Source of the DNA: Flectobacillus sp. BAB-3569
GTDB lineage: Bacteria > Bacteroidota > Bacteroidia > Cytophagales > Spirosomataceae
Assembly (NCBI RefSeq): GCF_002270355.1
Contig: NZ_NJFZ01000007.1
Location: 62,001 to 126,000 of the forward strand
Reading direction: 5' to 3'
Length of the DNA stretch: 64,000 nucleotides
Both the position numbers and the translations under genes were made by a program. Within the stretch, counting starts at the first letter, position 1. Each line of letters opens with the position of its first letter. Positions 28,274 to 37,027 of this stretch are shown here, piece after piece. Below the pieces are notes generated by a model. The model was not told where the DNA came from. It made no database searches and saw nothing but the letters and a program-made list of their open reading frames with translations.

Positions 28274-28918
28274 TTACAGTTTCCCACCGTATGCCAAATC
28301 ACCAGCGTCGCCAAGGCCAGGAATGATATAAAATTTTTCGTTGAGGCGTTCGTCTTTAGCTCCGACAAATAACGAAGCTTCTGGAATTTGTTCTTGAATA
28401 TATGCCAATCCTTCAGGTGCTGCTATGGCCGCTGCAATAATCAATTTGGCAGGTTTTCCATATTGTAATAGTGCTTGGTAAGATTTTACCAAAGATTTAC
28501 CTGTAGCAAGCATTGGGTCAATGAGCATGACGGTTTTCCCCTCCAAGGACGGACAAGCCAGATAATCCATCTGAATATCAAACGTCTCGTCGGCACGGTG
28601 TTTGCCACGATAGGCACCAATGAAGGCATTTTCGGATTGGTCAAATAAATTTAAAAAGCCTTGATAGAAAGGCAAACTAGCGCGAAGAATCGCTACCAAA
28701 ACAGGCTGTTCAGTCAATAACGCTGTTGATGCTTCTGCCAATGGCGTTTGTACGGTAGCTGGCTGATAGTCTAAGGTTTTTGAGATTTCATAGGCCAAAA
28801 TTTCACCCAAACGCTCCATATTCTTACGGAATCGCATAGAGTCGTTTTGAACAGTGATGTCTCGCATTTCTGCTAAAAATTGATTCGCTATCGAATTTTG
28901 GGCATTGAGTATAAACAT
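28274..28918 (-). CDS. upp: Uracil phosphoribosyltransferase
   Basis: This 214-residue pyrimidine salvage enzyme makes UMP from uracil and PRPP. The PRPP loop is MLIDPMLATGKSL (about residues 130-142). The RASLPFYQGFL segment and the C-terminal uracil-binding YIIPGLGDAGDLAYG are both typical. Length is normal. It is a single gene, facing the DUF1080 gene tail to tail. Confidence 0.95.
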   Translation of the reverse strand: MFILNAQNSIANQFLAEMRDITVQNDSMRFRKNMERLGEILAYEISKTLDYQPATVQTPLAEASTALLTEQPVLVAILRASLPFYQGFLNLFDQSENAFIGAYRGKHRADETFDIQMDYLACPSLEGKTVMLIDPMLATGKSLVKSYQALLQYGKPAKLIIAAAIAAPEGLAYIQEQIPEASLFVGAKDERLNEKFYIIPGLGDAGDLAYGGKL

Positions 28919-29053
28919 GAGGTTATGGATATTTAGCGTTTTATAACAAAACTGGTATATTGATTACTAATCAAAATTAGGCTTTATCTATTATATAAAA
29001 AACTCTCGGTAACTTCCCTTTATCTGAAATTAACCTAAGCTTAATCCAAACCG

Positions 29054-29086
29054 TTTGAAAAATACCTTATTCCTTTCTCAATTTTG
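29054..29086 (+). promoter_or_regulatory. Near-consensus promoter of the phosphodiesterase gene
   Basis: TTTG at 29054-29057 is followed after 21 bp by CAATTTTG at 29079-29086, which differs from TAnnTTTG at one base. It lies about 50 bp before the ATG. Confidence 0.35.
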
Positions 29087-29137
29087 TAGCTTAAACTTTT
29101 CTCAACTCAATTTTCTTACCATAACGATACTACCTTT

Positions 29138-30367
29138 ATGAAAAAATACAGTTTGCTCATTCCATTTCTTCTTTTTAATACGCTATTTTCTTTTGCTCAA
29201 AAACTAACACCCAAAGCAGTATTTATCATTGTAGATGGGATTCCTGCCGATGTAATTGAAAAAGCTTCTACCCCCACCCTGTCAGCTATTGCAAAAGTTG
29301 GCGGCTTTAAACGTGCCTATGTGGGTGGTCAAAAAGGAACTTATTCTCAGACTCCAACGATTTCTGCGGTTGGATACAATAGTCTTTTGACAGGTACATG
29401 GGTCAACAAACACAACGTATGGGACAACGATATCAAAGCTCCTAATTATAATTATTGGACTATTTTTAGATTCTTCAAAGAACAGTATCCTCAGAAAAAA
29501 ATTGCGGTATATTCTACTTGGCTTGACAATCGTACCAAGCTCGTTGGCGATGGTTTGGCACAAACCAAGCAACTCAAAGTTGACTATCATTCTGATGGTT
29601 ATGAGTTAGATACTGCGACTTATAAGCATGACAAAGAGCGTTGGTATATTCATCAGATAGATGAAAAAGTGAGTGATGATGCACAAAAAGGTATTCTTGA
29701 AAATGCCCCAGATATGACTTGGTTATATATGGAATATTCGGATGATATGGGACATAAATATGGCGATAGCCCACAAATGCAAAAGGCCATCGAATATGTA
29801 GACCAACAAGTAGGAAAAGTGTGGTCGGCGATTCAAGAAAGAGAGAAAAAGCATAAAGAAAAATGGTTAATCTTTATCACAACTGACCACGGACGCGATG
29901 CACAAACAGGTCGTAATCACGGAGGACAATCAGAACGTGAACGCACCACTTGGATGACGACCAATGCCCAAAATCTTAATACTTATTTTAAGGATTACCA
30001 GCCAGCAGTCGTTGATATTATGCCAAGTATTGCGCATTTTATGAATATCAAATTTCCTCAAAAACAAGCTTTTGAAATAGATGGCGTAGCTCTTAACAAA
30101 CCTGTTTCAGCTATTTTGCCAGAAGTAAAACTTCTTGATAAGCAATTGGAAGTATCTTGGAAAGCTCTAGAAAAACAAGGTAAAATGAAAGTCTGGTTAA
30201 GCACAACCAACCATTTTGAAGAAGGTGGTGAAGATCAATACCAATTAATCGGAACGACAGATTTGGCTAAGGAGCATTTGATTATCAAAGATATTCCTGC
30301 CTCAAGTTTCTACAAAATTGTGTTAGAAAGCCCACATAATACCCTCAATCGTTGGATTGTAAAATAG
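29138..30367 (+). CDS. Secreted type I phosphodiesterase/nucleotide pyrophosphatase (alkaline phosphatase superfamily)
   Basis: A 409-residue protein with a signal peptide (residues 1-20, ending SFAQ). The alkaline-phosphatase-fold metal motifs are in order: IVDGIPADV (Asp), the nucleophile region TPTISAVGYNSLLTG with Thr/Ser, YSDDMGHKYG (Asp/His), FITTDHGRD (Asp-His) and a later NHGGQSERERTTWM. The closest named group is the ectonucleotide pyrophosphatase/phosphodiesterases, so it probably releases nucleosides or other alcohols from phosphodiesters in the periplasm. The C-terminal ~90 residues form a beta-rich extension. The LytS-type kinase starts only 39 bp downstream, so co-transcription is possible. 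Confidence 0.9.
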   Translation: MKKYSLLIPFLLFNTLFSFAQKLTPKAVFIIVDGIPADVIEKASTPTLSAIAKVGGFKRAYVGGQKGTYSQTPTISAVGYNSLLTGTWVNKHNVWDNDIKAPNYNYWTIFRFFKEQYPQKKIAVYSTWLDNRTKLVGDGLAQTKQLKVDYHSDGYELDTATYKHDKERWYIHQIDEKVSDDAQKGILENAPDMTWLYMEYSDDMGHKYGDSPQMQKAIEYVDQQVGKVWSAIQEREKKHKEKWLIFITTDHGRDAQTGRNHGGQSERERTTWMTTNAQNLNTYFKDYQPAVVDIMPSIAHFMNIKFPQKQAFEIDGVALNKPVSAILPEVKLLDKQLEVSWKALEKQGKMKVWLSTTNHFEEGGEDQYQLIGTTDLAKEHLIIKDIPASSFYKIVLESPHNTLNRWIVK

Positions 30368-30406
30368 GAGTTTTGAGCATCTAAGAAATTATCAATACTT
30401 TGCAAT

Positions 30407-31498
30407 ATGAAACAGCGACTTTCGACCATTCTATTGCAAAGTATTCCAGTCCTTTCGTTTATTGGACTGATTTATATATTTACTCCCGAAGATCTTTTAG
30501 CTTGGGAAATGCTCAAACGTAATCCACATGAACTGAGCAATCTTTTTTCGTACACCCTTATGTTTGGTTGCTTTTATGCCAACTATTATTGGTTTACACC
30601 ACGCCTATATCTCACTGAGAAATATCTTTCGTTTTTAGGGATATTGCTATTGCTGTTTGGTTTTATTTATGTTATTTCAAACCAAATCAATTGGCCTATT
30701 ATTCTTGGCGAATCGCAAAATAACCTATTGCCTCCTCCCCCACACCTAATACACCTTACTCCACCACCATCTGATCATCCAGATATGGGTCATCATGGTC
30801 CTATGAATCCCCCAGGTATTATTTTTGATTTTGGGAAATCTGTAATTTTATATCTGCTGGGTATTCTTTTCACAACCTTGTTCCGTACTCGACAGTTTCA
30901 GTATGCGCTGACGCAAGCCAAAACCGATGCAGAGTTAAAGTATCTCAAAGCACAAATTCATCCACATTTTCTATTCAATTCTCTCAATAGTGTTTATGCT
31001 ATGTGTATTGAAGAAGAGGCTCCACAATCAGGCAAAGCAGTTTTGCAGTTATCCAATATGATGCGCTATGTGATTTCGGATGCCCATGCAGATTTGGTTG
31101 ATTTGGAAAAAGAGATTACCTATATCAAAAACTATGTTGCTCTTCAAGAGTTGAGATTGGGAGATACCGCTCAAATTGATTTTAAGATAGAAGGAAATAG
31201 CCAATCCTTAAAAATTGCTCCATTGTTGCTGATTTCGATTATTGAAAATGCTTTTAAATATGGAATTTCTCCAGAAGATGATTCTCCTATCAAGATACAT
31301 CTGAGTATCCAAGAACAGCATTTAACTCTTTTAGTAGAAAATAAAATTCACCCCAACATTTTACACAAAGAAAGCACTGGACTAGGTTTACAGAACACAC
31401 AGCAACGATTGGAGTTGAATTACCCCAACAAAAATTGTTTGATCATCAATAATAGTCATCTTTTTTCGGTATCCTTATCGTTGGAGTTGAATAAATAA
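30407..31498 (+). CDS. LytS/YehU-type sensor histidine kinase
   Basis: A 363-residue kinase with four hydrophobic segments (about 10-27, 47-63, 74-92, 144-160). A His/Pro-rich loop (about 109-136, with PPPPHLIHL and DHPDMGHHGP) lies between the third and fourth and could bind a metal. The cytoplasmic part has the His_kinase motif QIHPHFLFNSLNSV (phosphoacceptor His about 187) and a HATPase N-box LLISIIENAFKYGI, ending GLGLQNTQQRL. It pairs with the receiver-LytTR regulator 170 bp downstream. Confidence 0.92.
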   Translation: MKQRLSTILLQSIPVLSFIGLIYIFTPEDLLAWEMLKRNPHELSNLFSYTLMFGCFYANYYWFTPRLYLTEKYLSFLGILLLLFGFIYVISNQINWPIILGESQNNLLPPPPHLIHLTPPPSDHPDMGHHGPMNPPGIIFDFGKSVILYLLGILFTTLFRTRQFQYALTQAKTDAELKYLKAQIHPHFLFNSLNSVYAMCIEEEAPQSGKAVLQLSNMMRYVISDAHADLVDLEKEITYIKNYVALQELRLGDTAQIDFKIEGNSQSLKIAPLLLISIIENAFKYGISPEDDSPIKIHLSIQEQHLTLLVENKIHPNILHKESTGLGLQNTQQRLELNYPNKNCLIINNSHLFSVSLSLELNK

Positions 31499-31514
31499 TT
31501 GACTCAAAATTAGT

Positions 31515-31598
31515 GTTACACGAAGGATTTCGAACTATTGAAGATTTTGGAAATGTAATAGAATGCCTGTGTTTTTTATATAAAAAAGTAGGTTACAC
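31515..31598 (+). repeat. Direct repeat GTTACAC upstream of the LytTR regulator
   Basis: GTTACAC occurs at 31515-31521 and 31592-31598. Each copy is followed by similar CGAAnnn...ACTAT/GATAG-type sequence. LytTR proteins bind direct repeats, but the 77-bp spacing is larger than usual, so a role as operator is only a suggestion. Confidence 0.3.
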
Positions 31599-31668
31599 AT
31601 CCGAAATGGATAGTTTGAAATCTTTCCTACAGGATTAATTCCCAATACTGCTACTAAACCCTTTTGAA

Positions 31669-32379
31669 ATGCCAACATTAAAAGCCATAGCCCTCGACGA
31701 CGAACCACCAGCTTTGAAGGTACTAGGTAGCTTGTGCAAGCAGAATCCTAATATCAATCTTGTACAAACTTTTACCAAGCCTTCCGAAGCTACTGCTTTT
31801 TTACAAAACAACCCAGTTGATTTACTTTTTCTAGACATCAATATGCCCACAATTTCTGGCATTGATTTTTTCAAAAGTATTTCACAACCTGTAATGCTCA
31901 TTTTTACAACAGCTTTTAGTGAATTTGCCTTGGAAGGCTTCAATCTCCAAGCGATTGATTATTTACTAAAACCCATCACCCCCGAACGCTTTGAACAAGC
32001 TTGTCAAAAGGCTTTATTGTATTATGAAAAAATATTGAGCACGCAAGAAGAAGAAAATATACCTGAGTATCTCCAAATTAGAGCCGACTATAGTTTACAT
32101 CAAATAGCCTTCGAAGATATTATTTTAGTGGAAGCACTTGATGATTATGTAAAAATTCATTGTACAACAGGTAAACCTATTGTTGCTCGTATGACCTTGA
32201 AAAATTTACAACTCAAATTGCCTGAGAAACTGTTTGTCAGAGTTCATAAATCCTATATTATTTCTTTCCATAAAATTAAAGCCTTGCGGAATAAAGTAGT
32301 GTATTTACCCAATTTCGAAATTCCACTGGGTCCCACATATGAAAAGGTTTTATTGGCAAGGTTAAAAGGGTTAGATTAA
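31669..32379 (+). CDS. LytTR-family response regulator
   Basis: A 236-residue regulator: receiver domain with DDE at about 10-12, phosphoacceptor D56 (LLFLDINMPTI) and KPI near 103. A C-terminal LytTR DNA-binding domain follows (YLQIRADYSLHQIAFEDI, VEALDDYVKIHC, RMTLKNLQLKLP, FVRVHKSYIISFHKI). It is cognate to the LytS-type kinase just upstream. Its targets are unknown; no matching kinase exists for the lone LytTR protein at 20504. Confidence 0.94.
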   Translation: MPTLKAIALDDEPPALKVLGSLCKQNPNINLVQTFTKPSEATAFLQNNPVDLLFLDINMPTISGIDFFKSISQPVMLIFTTAFSEFALEGFNLQAIDYLLKPITPERFEQACQKALLYYEKILSTQEEENIPEYLQIRADYSLHQIAFEDIILVEALDDYVKIHCTTGKPIVARMTLKNLQLKLPEKLFVRVHKSYIISFHKIKALRNKVVYLPNFEIPLGPTYEKVLLARLKGLD

Positions 32380-32557
32380 AAGTACTCTTGTAGGAATCCG
32401 TTTATTTCTTTTCAAAACATATCTTTCACCGACACATTATTAGTGTTTACCTCAAAAATACGCCCTTTCGTAACGCTTCATGATTAAACTAGGTCATGAA
32501 AGTAAACAACAAGACATATCTCGAAAATTGGTATCGAATCTAATAAACAACTGTGTT

Positions 32558-33286
32558 ATGAAAAGAATTGATTTTTTGAAAAGAGCAGGTTTGGGTTTAG
32601 TAACAGCACAAATCGTAGCATGCAAAACCGAAAGTGTTGATCCAACCTCAAGCTCTAGTAGCTCTAGCTCGTCGTCAACCACAACTAGTGGCTCCACCAA
32701 TACAAGCTGTACTAGTACTCCATCTGAAACAGAAGGACCATTTCCTACAAAAACTCCTTCGTCTTTAGTACAAAGTAATATTACTTCAGACCGTACAGGA
32801 ACCAAACTTACGATTAAGATTAACATCCAAAACAAGAATGCAAGTTGTGCTGGTTTAGCAAATGCTATTGTAGACATTTGGCATTGTGATGCTGCTGGCA
32901 ACTATTCAGAATATGGTGGTACTGGTATGCAAGCTACGAATTATACGACAGTACACTTTTTAAGAGGTCGCCAAGTTACAGACAGTACGGGTTTGGTTAC
33001 TTTTACTAGTATTTACCCAGGTTGGTATTCTAGTAGAGCGCCACACATCCACGTGCATGTATACAATAGTTCGGGAACGTCATTGTTGGTTACACAAATC
33101 GCATTTCCTGAAGATATTTCTAAAATTGTATATGCACAAGGTGTGTATGCCAGCCATGGGCAAGCAGATACTACCAATGCAAAAGATAACGTCTTTGGAG
33201 ATGGTGTAACTTATGAAATGTCAACCGTTACAGGCAACACAACCGACGGATATGTTTTGACTCACAACATTGTAGTATCAGCCTAG
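32558..33286 (+). CDS. Intradiol ring-cleavage dioxygenase-like lipoprotein
   Basis: A 242-residue protein with a lipoprotein-like N-terminus (GLVTAQIVAC), then a low-complexity Ser/Thr linker (about residues 31-55), then an intradiol dioxygenase beta-sandwich. Likely non-heme Fe(III) ligands are all visible: Tyr in GNYSEYG, Tyr in SIYPGWY, and two His in RAPHIHVHVY. The PSETEGPFPT opening is typical of the exported, hydroxyquinol-1,2-dioxygenase-like branch. The ring substrate is unknown. The ATG at 32558 is preferred to one 26 codons upstream because the anchor sequence begins there. Confidence 0.88.
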   Translation: MKRIDFLKRAGLGLVTAQIVACKTESVDPTSSSSSSSSSSTTTSGSTNTSCTSTPSETEGPFPTKTPSSLVQSNITSDRTGTKLTIKINIQNKNASCAGLANAIVDIWHCDAAGNYSEYGGTGMQATNYTTVHFLRGRQVTDSTGLVTFTSIYPGWYSSRAPHIHVHVYNSSGTSLLVTQIAFPEDISKIVYAQGVYASHGQADTTNAKDNVFGDGVTYEMSTVTGNTTDGYVLTHNIVVSA

Positions 33287-33320
33287 GCAAGAGGCAAGAG
33301 GCAAGAGGCAAGAGGCAAGT
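33286..33320 (+). repeat. Tandem GGCAAGA heptamers
   Basis: Five consecutive 7-bp units (four exact GGCAAGA, last GGCAAGT) start at the last base of the dioxygenase stop codon. Copy number could vary between strains. The last unit leads into the stem at 33318. Confidence 0.8.
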
Positions 33321-33375
33321 AGAAAAAAATTGCAATACACCCCTACCTACTCGGTGTTAAACATTTTTTTCTACT
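33318..33375 (+). terminator. Terminator-like stem after the dioxygenase gene
   Basis: AGTAGAAAAAAAT (33318-33330) pairs perfectly with ATTTTTTTCTACT (33363-33375) across a 32-nt loop, followed by TTTT. The stem is weak in GC, so termination is uncertain. Confidence 0.45.
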
Positions 33376-33463
33376 TTTTGCCAAACTAACAACTATACAC
33401 TAACCCCTAAAAAACACTTTGTGCCTCAGTGCCTTATCCCTGTTCACTAATAAAAATCCAACC

Positions 33464-33976
33464 ATGTCCAAAGGAATCATACAACTATGTTATCGTAAAA
33501 TCATAGACGCCAACTCTACCAAGCTTTGGGACAAGTATGTGTTTGATGATACCCATCAAGAGTTTTTTATGCAAGCGCAATTGTATCATCAAGAAGGAAA
33601 ACTTAAAACATATCACGAAATTCTTGAGAAAAATCCGCAAGCAGAAAAGCTTCAATTTTTGGTTAGTACCGCTGCAGTTGGGTATATTCAACAGCTTAAT
33701 GGTATTGTTCCTGAAATCACTAATGCGTTCGGGAAGCTTTGTTTATCATTTGAAAATTTCAGGTTTGAAATTATTCAATCCCATATCAGCGACAAACAGC
33801 AACACAAAATAGCTATCTATTTTTACAGCAAACCACTTTTGTGGATAGATACCATTGCTAACCAGCTCTTGGTAAGTCATTCGACCGATCTTCAAGAAGA
33901 ACACGAAACCGACTTGATTGCATTGCAGCCATTGCTTAATATTAGTTCATTTAAAGCTACTCCAATACTTAACTAG
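33464..33976 (+). CDS. Hypothetical protein (170 aa)
   Basis: A soluble, unrecognised protein of 170 residues starting MSKGIIQLCYRKI. No signal peptide or membrane segment is visible. It is mostly helical in the first half and beta-rich later (FRFEIIQSHI, KIAIYFYSKPLLWID). The ATG at 33464 is chosen over a TTG 15 codons upstream, which would add a leader unlike a protein N-terminus. It is followed after 2 bp by the next gene, so the two are surely co-transcribed. Confidence 0.65.
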   Translation: MSKGIIQLCYRKIIDANSTKLWDKYVFDDTHQEFFMQAQLYHQEGKLKTYHEILEKNPQAEKLQFLVSTAAVGYIQQLNGIVPEITNAFGKLCLSFENFRFEIIQSHISDKQQHKIAIYFYSKPLLWIDTIANQLLVSHSTDLQEEHETDLIALQPLLNISSFKATPILN

Positions 33977-33978
33977 CT

Positions 33979-34635
33979 ATGATTACACAGACTGAAGGCC
34001 GCATCATATTATCTGAGATGCAACCACATACGCAAACCCCAACTTTTCACAAGACACATATTTGGGAAAAAGGTGAAACACAAAACTACGAGCTAGAATA
34101 TGTAGAAAAGGTATTGCTTTTGCCTAACTGCACCTTTAGTTTACCTGTTTCTTCCGTCCACTCTGTCTTGATTATTCCCTACATTGGTGATTTATATGTA
34201 GAAAATACCCGAATAGGGCAAAAATGTATTGAAGAACATCAAACATTTTCTTTGCAAGCAAACCTATATTCTGAGATACTTAATCCTTATCAAGATGAAA
34301 TGGTCACATTTTTTATTGCAAAATATTCCAATGTACTAGCAGAAGAACTTAACGATATTTCGATTCAGGTGAGTAAAAATGAATTGCTACCAATACCTGC
34401 GTCATCGTGGATAGGACAGTTTGATGGAAGACAAAAAGGTAAATTATCGTTAAGCAATAAGCATAAAGATGTCTTAGTATATGTGGTTGATGGAGCTTTC
34501 GAGGTTCAAGATAGACTATTGCACGCAGAAGATGCGCTATTGCTAAATTCAGTCGATATGGTGGACTTTGAAGCTCTTTCCAATGAAGCTATTTTACTCT
34601 TTTTTGAATTAGCATTACATACAAAAAGGGGATAA
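33979..34635 (+). CDS. Pirin-like / cupin-fold protein
   Basis: A 218-residue beta-rich protein. Its C-terminal half (KDVLVYVVDGAFEVQDRLLHAEDALLLN) has the pattern of the second cupin barrel of pirin-type proteins (bacterial YhhW-like). The N-terminal half also looks like a cupin, but I see no clear His-rich metal site. No signal peptide. It is translationally close to the preceding 170-residue gene (2-bp gap). Both follow the intradiol dioxygenase-like gene. Function unknown; the fold assignment is a moderate-confidence inference. Confidence 0.6.
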   Translation: MITQTEGRIILSEMQPHTQTPTFHKTHIWEKGETQNYELEYVEKVLLLPNCTFSLPVSSVHSVLIIPYIGDLYVENTRIGQKCIEEHQTFSLQANLYSEILNPYQDEMVTFFIAKYSNVLAEELNDISIQVSKNELLPIPASSWIGQFDGRQKGKLSLSNKHKDVLVYVVDGAFEVQDRLLHAEDALLLNSVDMVDFEALSNEAILLFFELALHTKRG

Positions 34636-34655
34636 AGTAAGCACCCTATCCCCTT
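34626..34655. terminator. Terminator between convergent genes
   Basis: AAGGGGATA pairs with TATCCCCTT over a 12-nt loop. The left arm overlaps the stop codon of the pirin-like gene, and the next gene converges from the other side. Confidence 0.6.
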
Positions 34656-34674
34656 ATACGTAATCCTACATCAA

Positions 34675-35385
34675 TTATTTATCAGTTTTATCACCAATAG
34701 AAAATCCTAATTTTAGACCAAAAAAGCTTGTAAAGTCATTGCTTGAAGCCCCTGAAACATCACTAATTTTACCTACAAACTTATGCCCATCTGGCATGCT
34801 AGCAGAAGGATTACTTACCCCTACAGTACCATTCAAACGATCGGTAAAGGCAAATCCTGATTGTGCAACAAACGAAAGTTTTGCTTTTTCTGAAAGTTTA
34901 AAACCTACCTCAAATCCAAATGGAATTATCAAGTCATTTACCCCCTCAGGACTGCTTGCTGTACCATCAGCATAGCGAATGACTGTACCATTTTGGCTAA
35001 CCTTTGGATTGTAAGCAATCACTCCCAAACCAACAAATGGAGAAAAAGTTGGCTTTTTCCCCTCTCCTTTTCCCAATTGGTATTTGGCTAAAACTGCCGT
35101 CTGGAAGAAGCTTGTTTTGCCTGTATATGTATAGCCAGAATAAGCATTAGTCGCAATCGAACCGAAATCAAAACTAGCATTTAGCGAAAACTTTTCTGTC
35201 ATTCTTTTTTCGATAAACATACCATAGGTCAAACTACCTGTAAATGCTTGTCCGTCGCCGATAATAGAACCAAATCCAGTCTTTACACCAATACTCCAAG
35301 GTAAAGTTTGTGCTTGTGAAATAGAGAAAATAGGAAAACAGTTGGCTATAAAAATAGCCAATACAGCCAAAGAGAACTTTTTCAT
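34675..35385 (-). CDS. Outer-membrane beta-barrel protein
   Basis: A 236-residue protein with a signal peptide (about 1-25, ending SISQAQ). Alternating strands typical of a small OMP barrel follow (WSIGVKTGFGSIIG, FSLNASFDFGSIA, PFVGLGVIAYNP, FGFEVGFKLSEKAKLSFVAQ). It ends FFGLKLGFSIGDKTDK, close to the aromatic strand pattern recognised by BAM. No specific function is evident. Single gene. Confidence 0.82.
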   Translation of the reverse strand: MKKFSLAVLAIFIANCFPIFSISQAQTLPWSIGVKTGFGSIIGDGQAFTGSLTYGMFIEKRMTEKFSLNASFDFGSIATNAYSGYTYTGKTSFFQTAVLAKYQLGKGEGKKPTFSPFVGLGVIAYNPKVSQNGTVIRYADGTASSPEGVNDLIIPFGFEVGFKLSEKAKLSFVAQSGFAFTDRLNGTVGVSNPSASMPDGHKFVGKISDVSGASSNDFTSFFGLKLGFSIGDKTDK

Positions 35386-35481
35386 GAGGATACTGTTTAA
35401 GTGATCAATAATAGCAGGAAGGAATATGTACCTTCTACTTTATCAGACGATTACTCATGAAAAAGTCACAATCAATCTTTT

Positions 35482-36704
35482 TTACTTCTTAAAAATTATG
35501 GCTTTGATTGGTTGAATCCTTGTAATTACAAAGGTAGGAATCAATAAAACAAACAACACTAAAGACACCGTTGCAAGATTCAGAAGCATAATGACACCCC
35601 AATTCATGGTTATTGGGACGGTGTTCATGTAGTAGTTGGCAGGATCAAGGGGAATTAGTTTAAAATGTTGTTGAATAAGGCAAAAGCCGATACCAATAAT
35701 ATTTCCATAAACCATTCCTTTAAAAATCATCAAAAAGCCACTCCAAAGAAATATCTTACGAATTTGCCAGTTGGAACTACCAAGTGCTTTAAAAAGCCCA
35801 ATCATTGGAGTACGTTCCATCATGAGTACCAACAATATTGAAATCATATTGAAGCAAGCCACAAACAAGATTAAGGTAAGAAAAATCACCATATTGCGAT
35901 CCAACATCCCTAACCAATCAAACAAACCCATAAACTTATCGGTTACTTTTTCGAGCTTCATATCAGGCTGCATCTTATCCTGAACTACTTTTGAGGAAGT
36001 TTGTATGGCATCAAAATCTTTCAAATAAATCTCATAAGCTCCGACAGAATCTGCTCCCCAGCCATTTATTTTTGAATCAATCCCAAATCGCCTATAATCA
36101 GGGTTTTATCAAATTCTTCTAAGCCTGTTTCATAGATTCCAGAAACATTCAATTTTCTAGGACGATCTGGTGCATTCAAAAAGTAAATAATCGCATTGTC
36201 ACCTACATTCAATTTGAGTTTATCAGCAATGATTTTACTAATCAAAATATCTTTTGAATAAGTCGTATCATTGAACTGAATCGGCTTTCCTGCAATCATC
36301 ACCGAGTGAAAGTTGGTTGTATCAAAATCACGACTTATTCCTTTCATTACTACGCCTAGCATTTCTTCAGGAGTCTTCAAAATACCTGCTTTCTGAGCCG
36401 AAACCTGTAAATGTTTGATGTCAGGAATATTTTTATAATGACGATACAAGTCAGTTTGTTTCGTAATAGGATATTCCTCATAAGATTCATTGGCTGAAAA
36501 TTTAGCTACACGAATGTGAGGGGTAATACTAAAGAGTTTTTGTCGGATTGCATCCTTGAAGCCAAACAATATTCCAAAAGCAATAATCATAACCATCAAT
36601 CCTAGAGCGATGCTGCCAATGCCGATTTTGGTAACTGTAGCCGAAAAAGATTGAGATGCCGTATTCTGAATACGATTGGAGATATATCTAGGAAAATTAG
36701 TCAT
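35482..36704 (-). pseudogene. LolC/LolE-type ABC transporter permease, frameshifted
   Basis: The first segment (36704 to 36066) has MTNFPRYISNRI, a first membrane helix (about 26-48) and the start of the MacB-like periplasmic domain. It stops after GDLGLIQK. The second segment continues in another frame: a further periplasmic stretch, then three membrane helices with the FtsX motif PMIGLFKALGSSNWQI. The break maps to a 5-A run (plus-strand T5 at 36069-36073); one extra A gives QKINGWGADSVGAYEIYLKDFD with no interruption and a 407-residue protein, the normal size. Such permeases help move lipoproteins to the outer membrane. No ATPase is adjacent. Confidence 0.85.
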
Positions 36705-37027
36705 AATTCAAATATTTCAAGCGTTAAAGCTTTTATCGTAGGGATGTTTTTTGAGATTTTCTAAAAAACATTAATGGTACATTCAAATCTACAAACAAAG
36801 TTTGTTGGCAGATTATGAAATCATAACGAAGGTTAAAACTTATTACGTTTACTTTTCAATCTACAAATAAAAAACAAATGTTTCGTATCCTCAAACATCC
36901 ACTCATTTAATATAAATTAAGCATCCAATAGCATTCTGTTTTATTTTGAAAAGAAATAGGTTGGCATCTGTGATATTATGCTATTTTTGTCAAATCAACG
37001 CATTGTATTTTCTGACACATCGACTCT
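36705..37027. other. Divergent intergenic region between permease and SGNH genes
   Basis: AT-rich spacer. It contains the promoter candidate at 36961-36989 for the SGNH gene. No gene was seen in it. Confidence 0.45.
36961..36989 (+). promoter_or_regulatory. Candidate promoter of the SGNH-like gene
   Basis: TTG at 36961-36963, an 18-bp spacer, then TATTTTTG at 36982-36989 fit the Bacteroidota pattern TTG-N17-23-TAnnTTTG. The leader to the GTG start would be about 30 nt. Confidence 0.45.
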
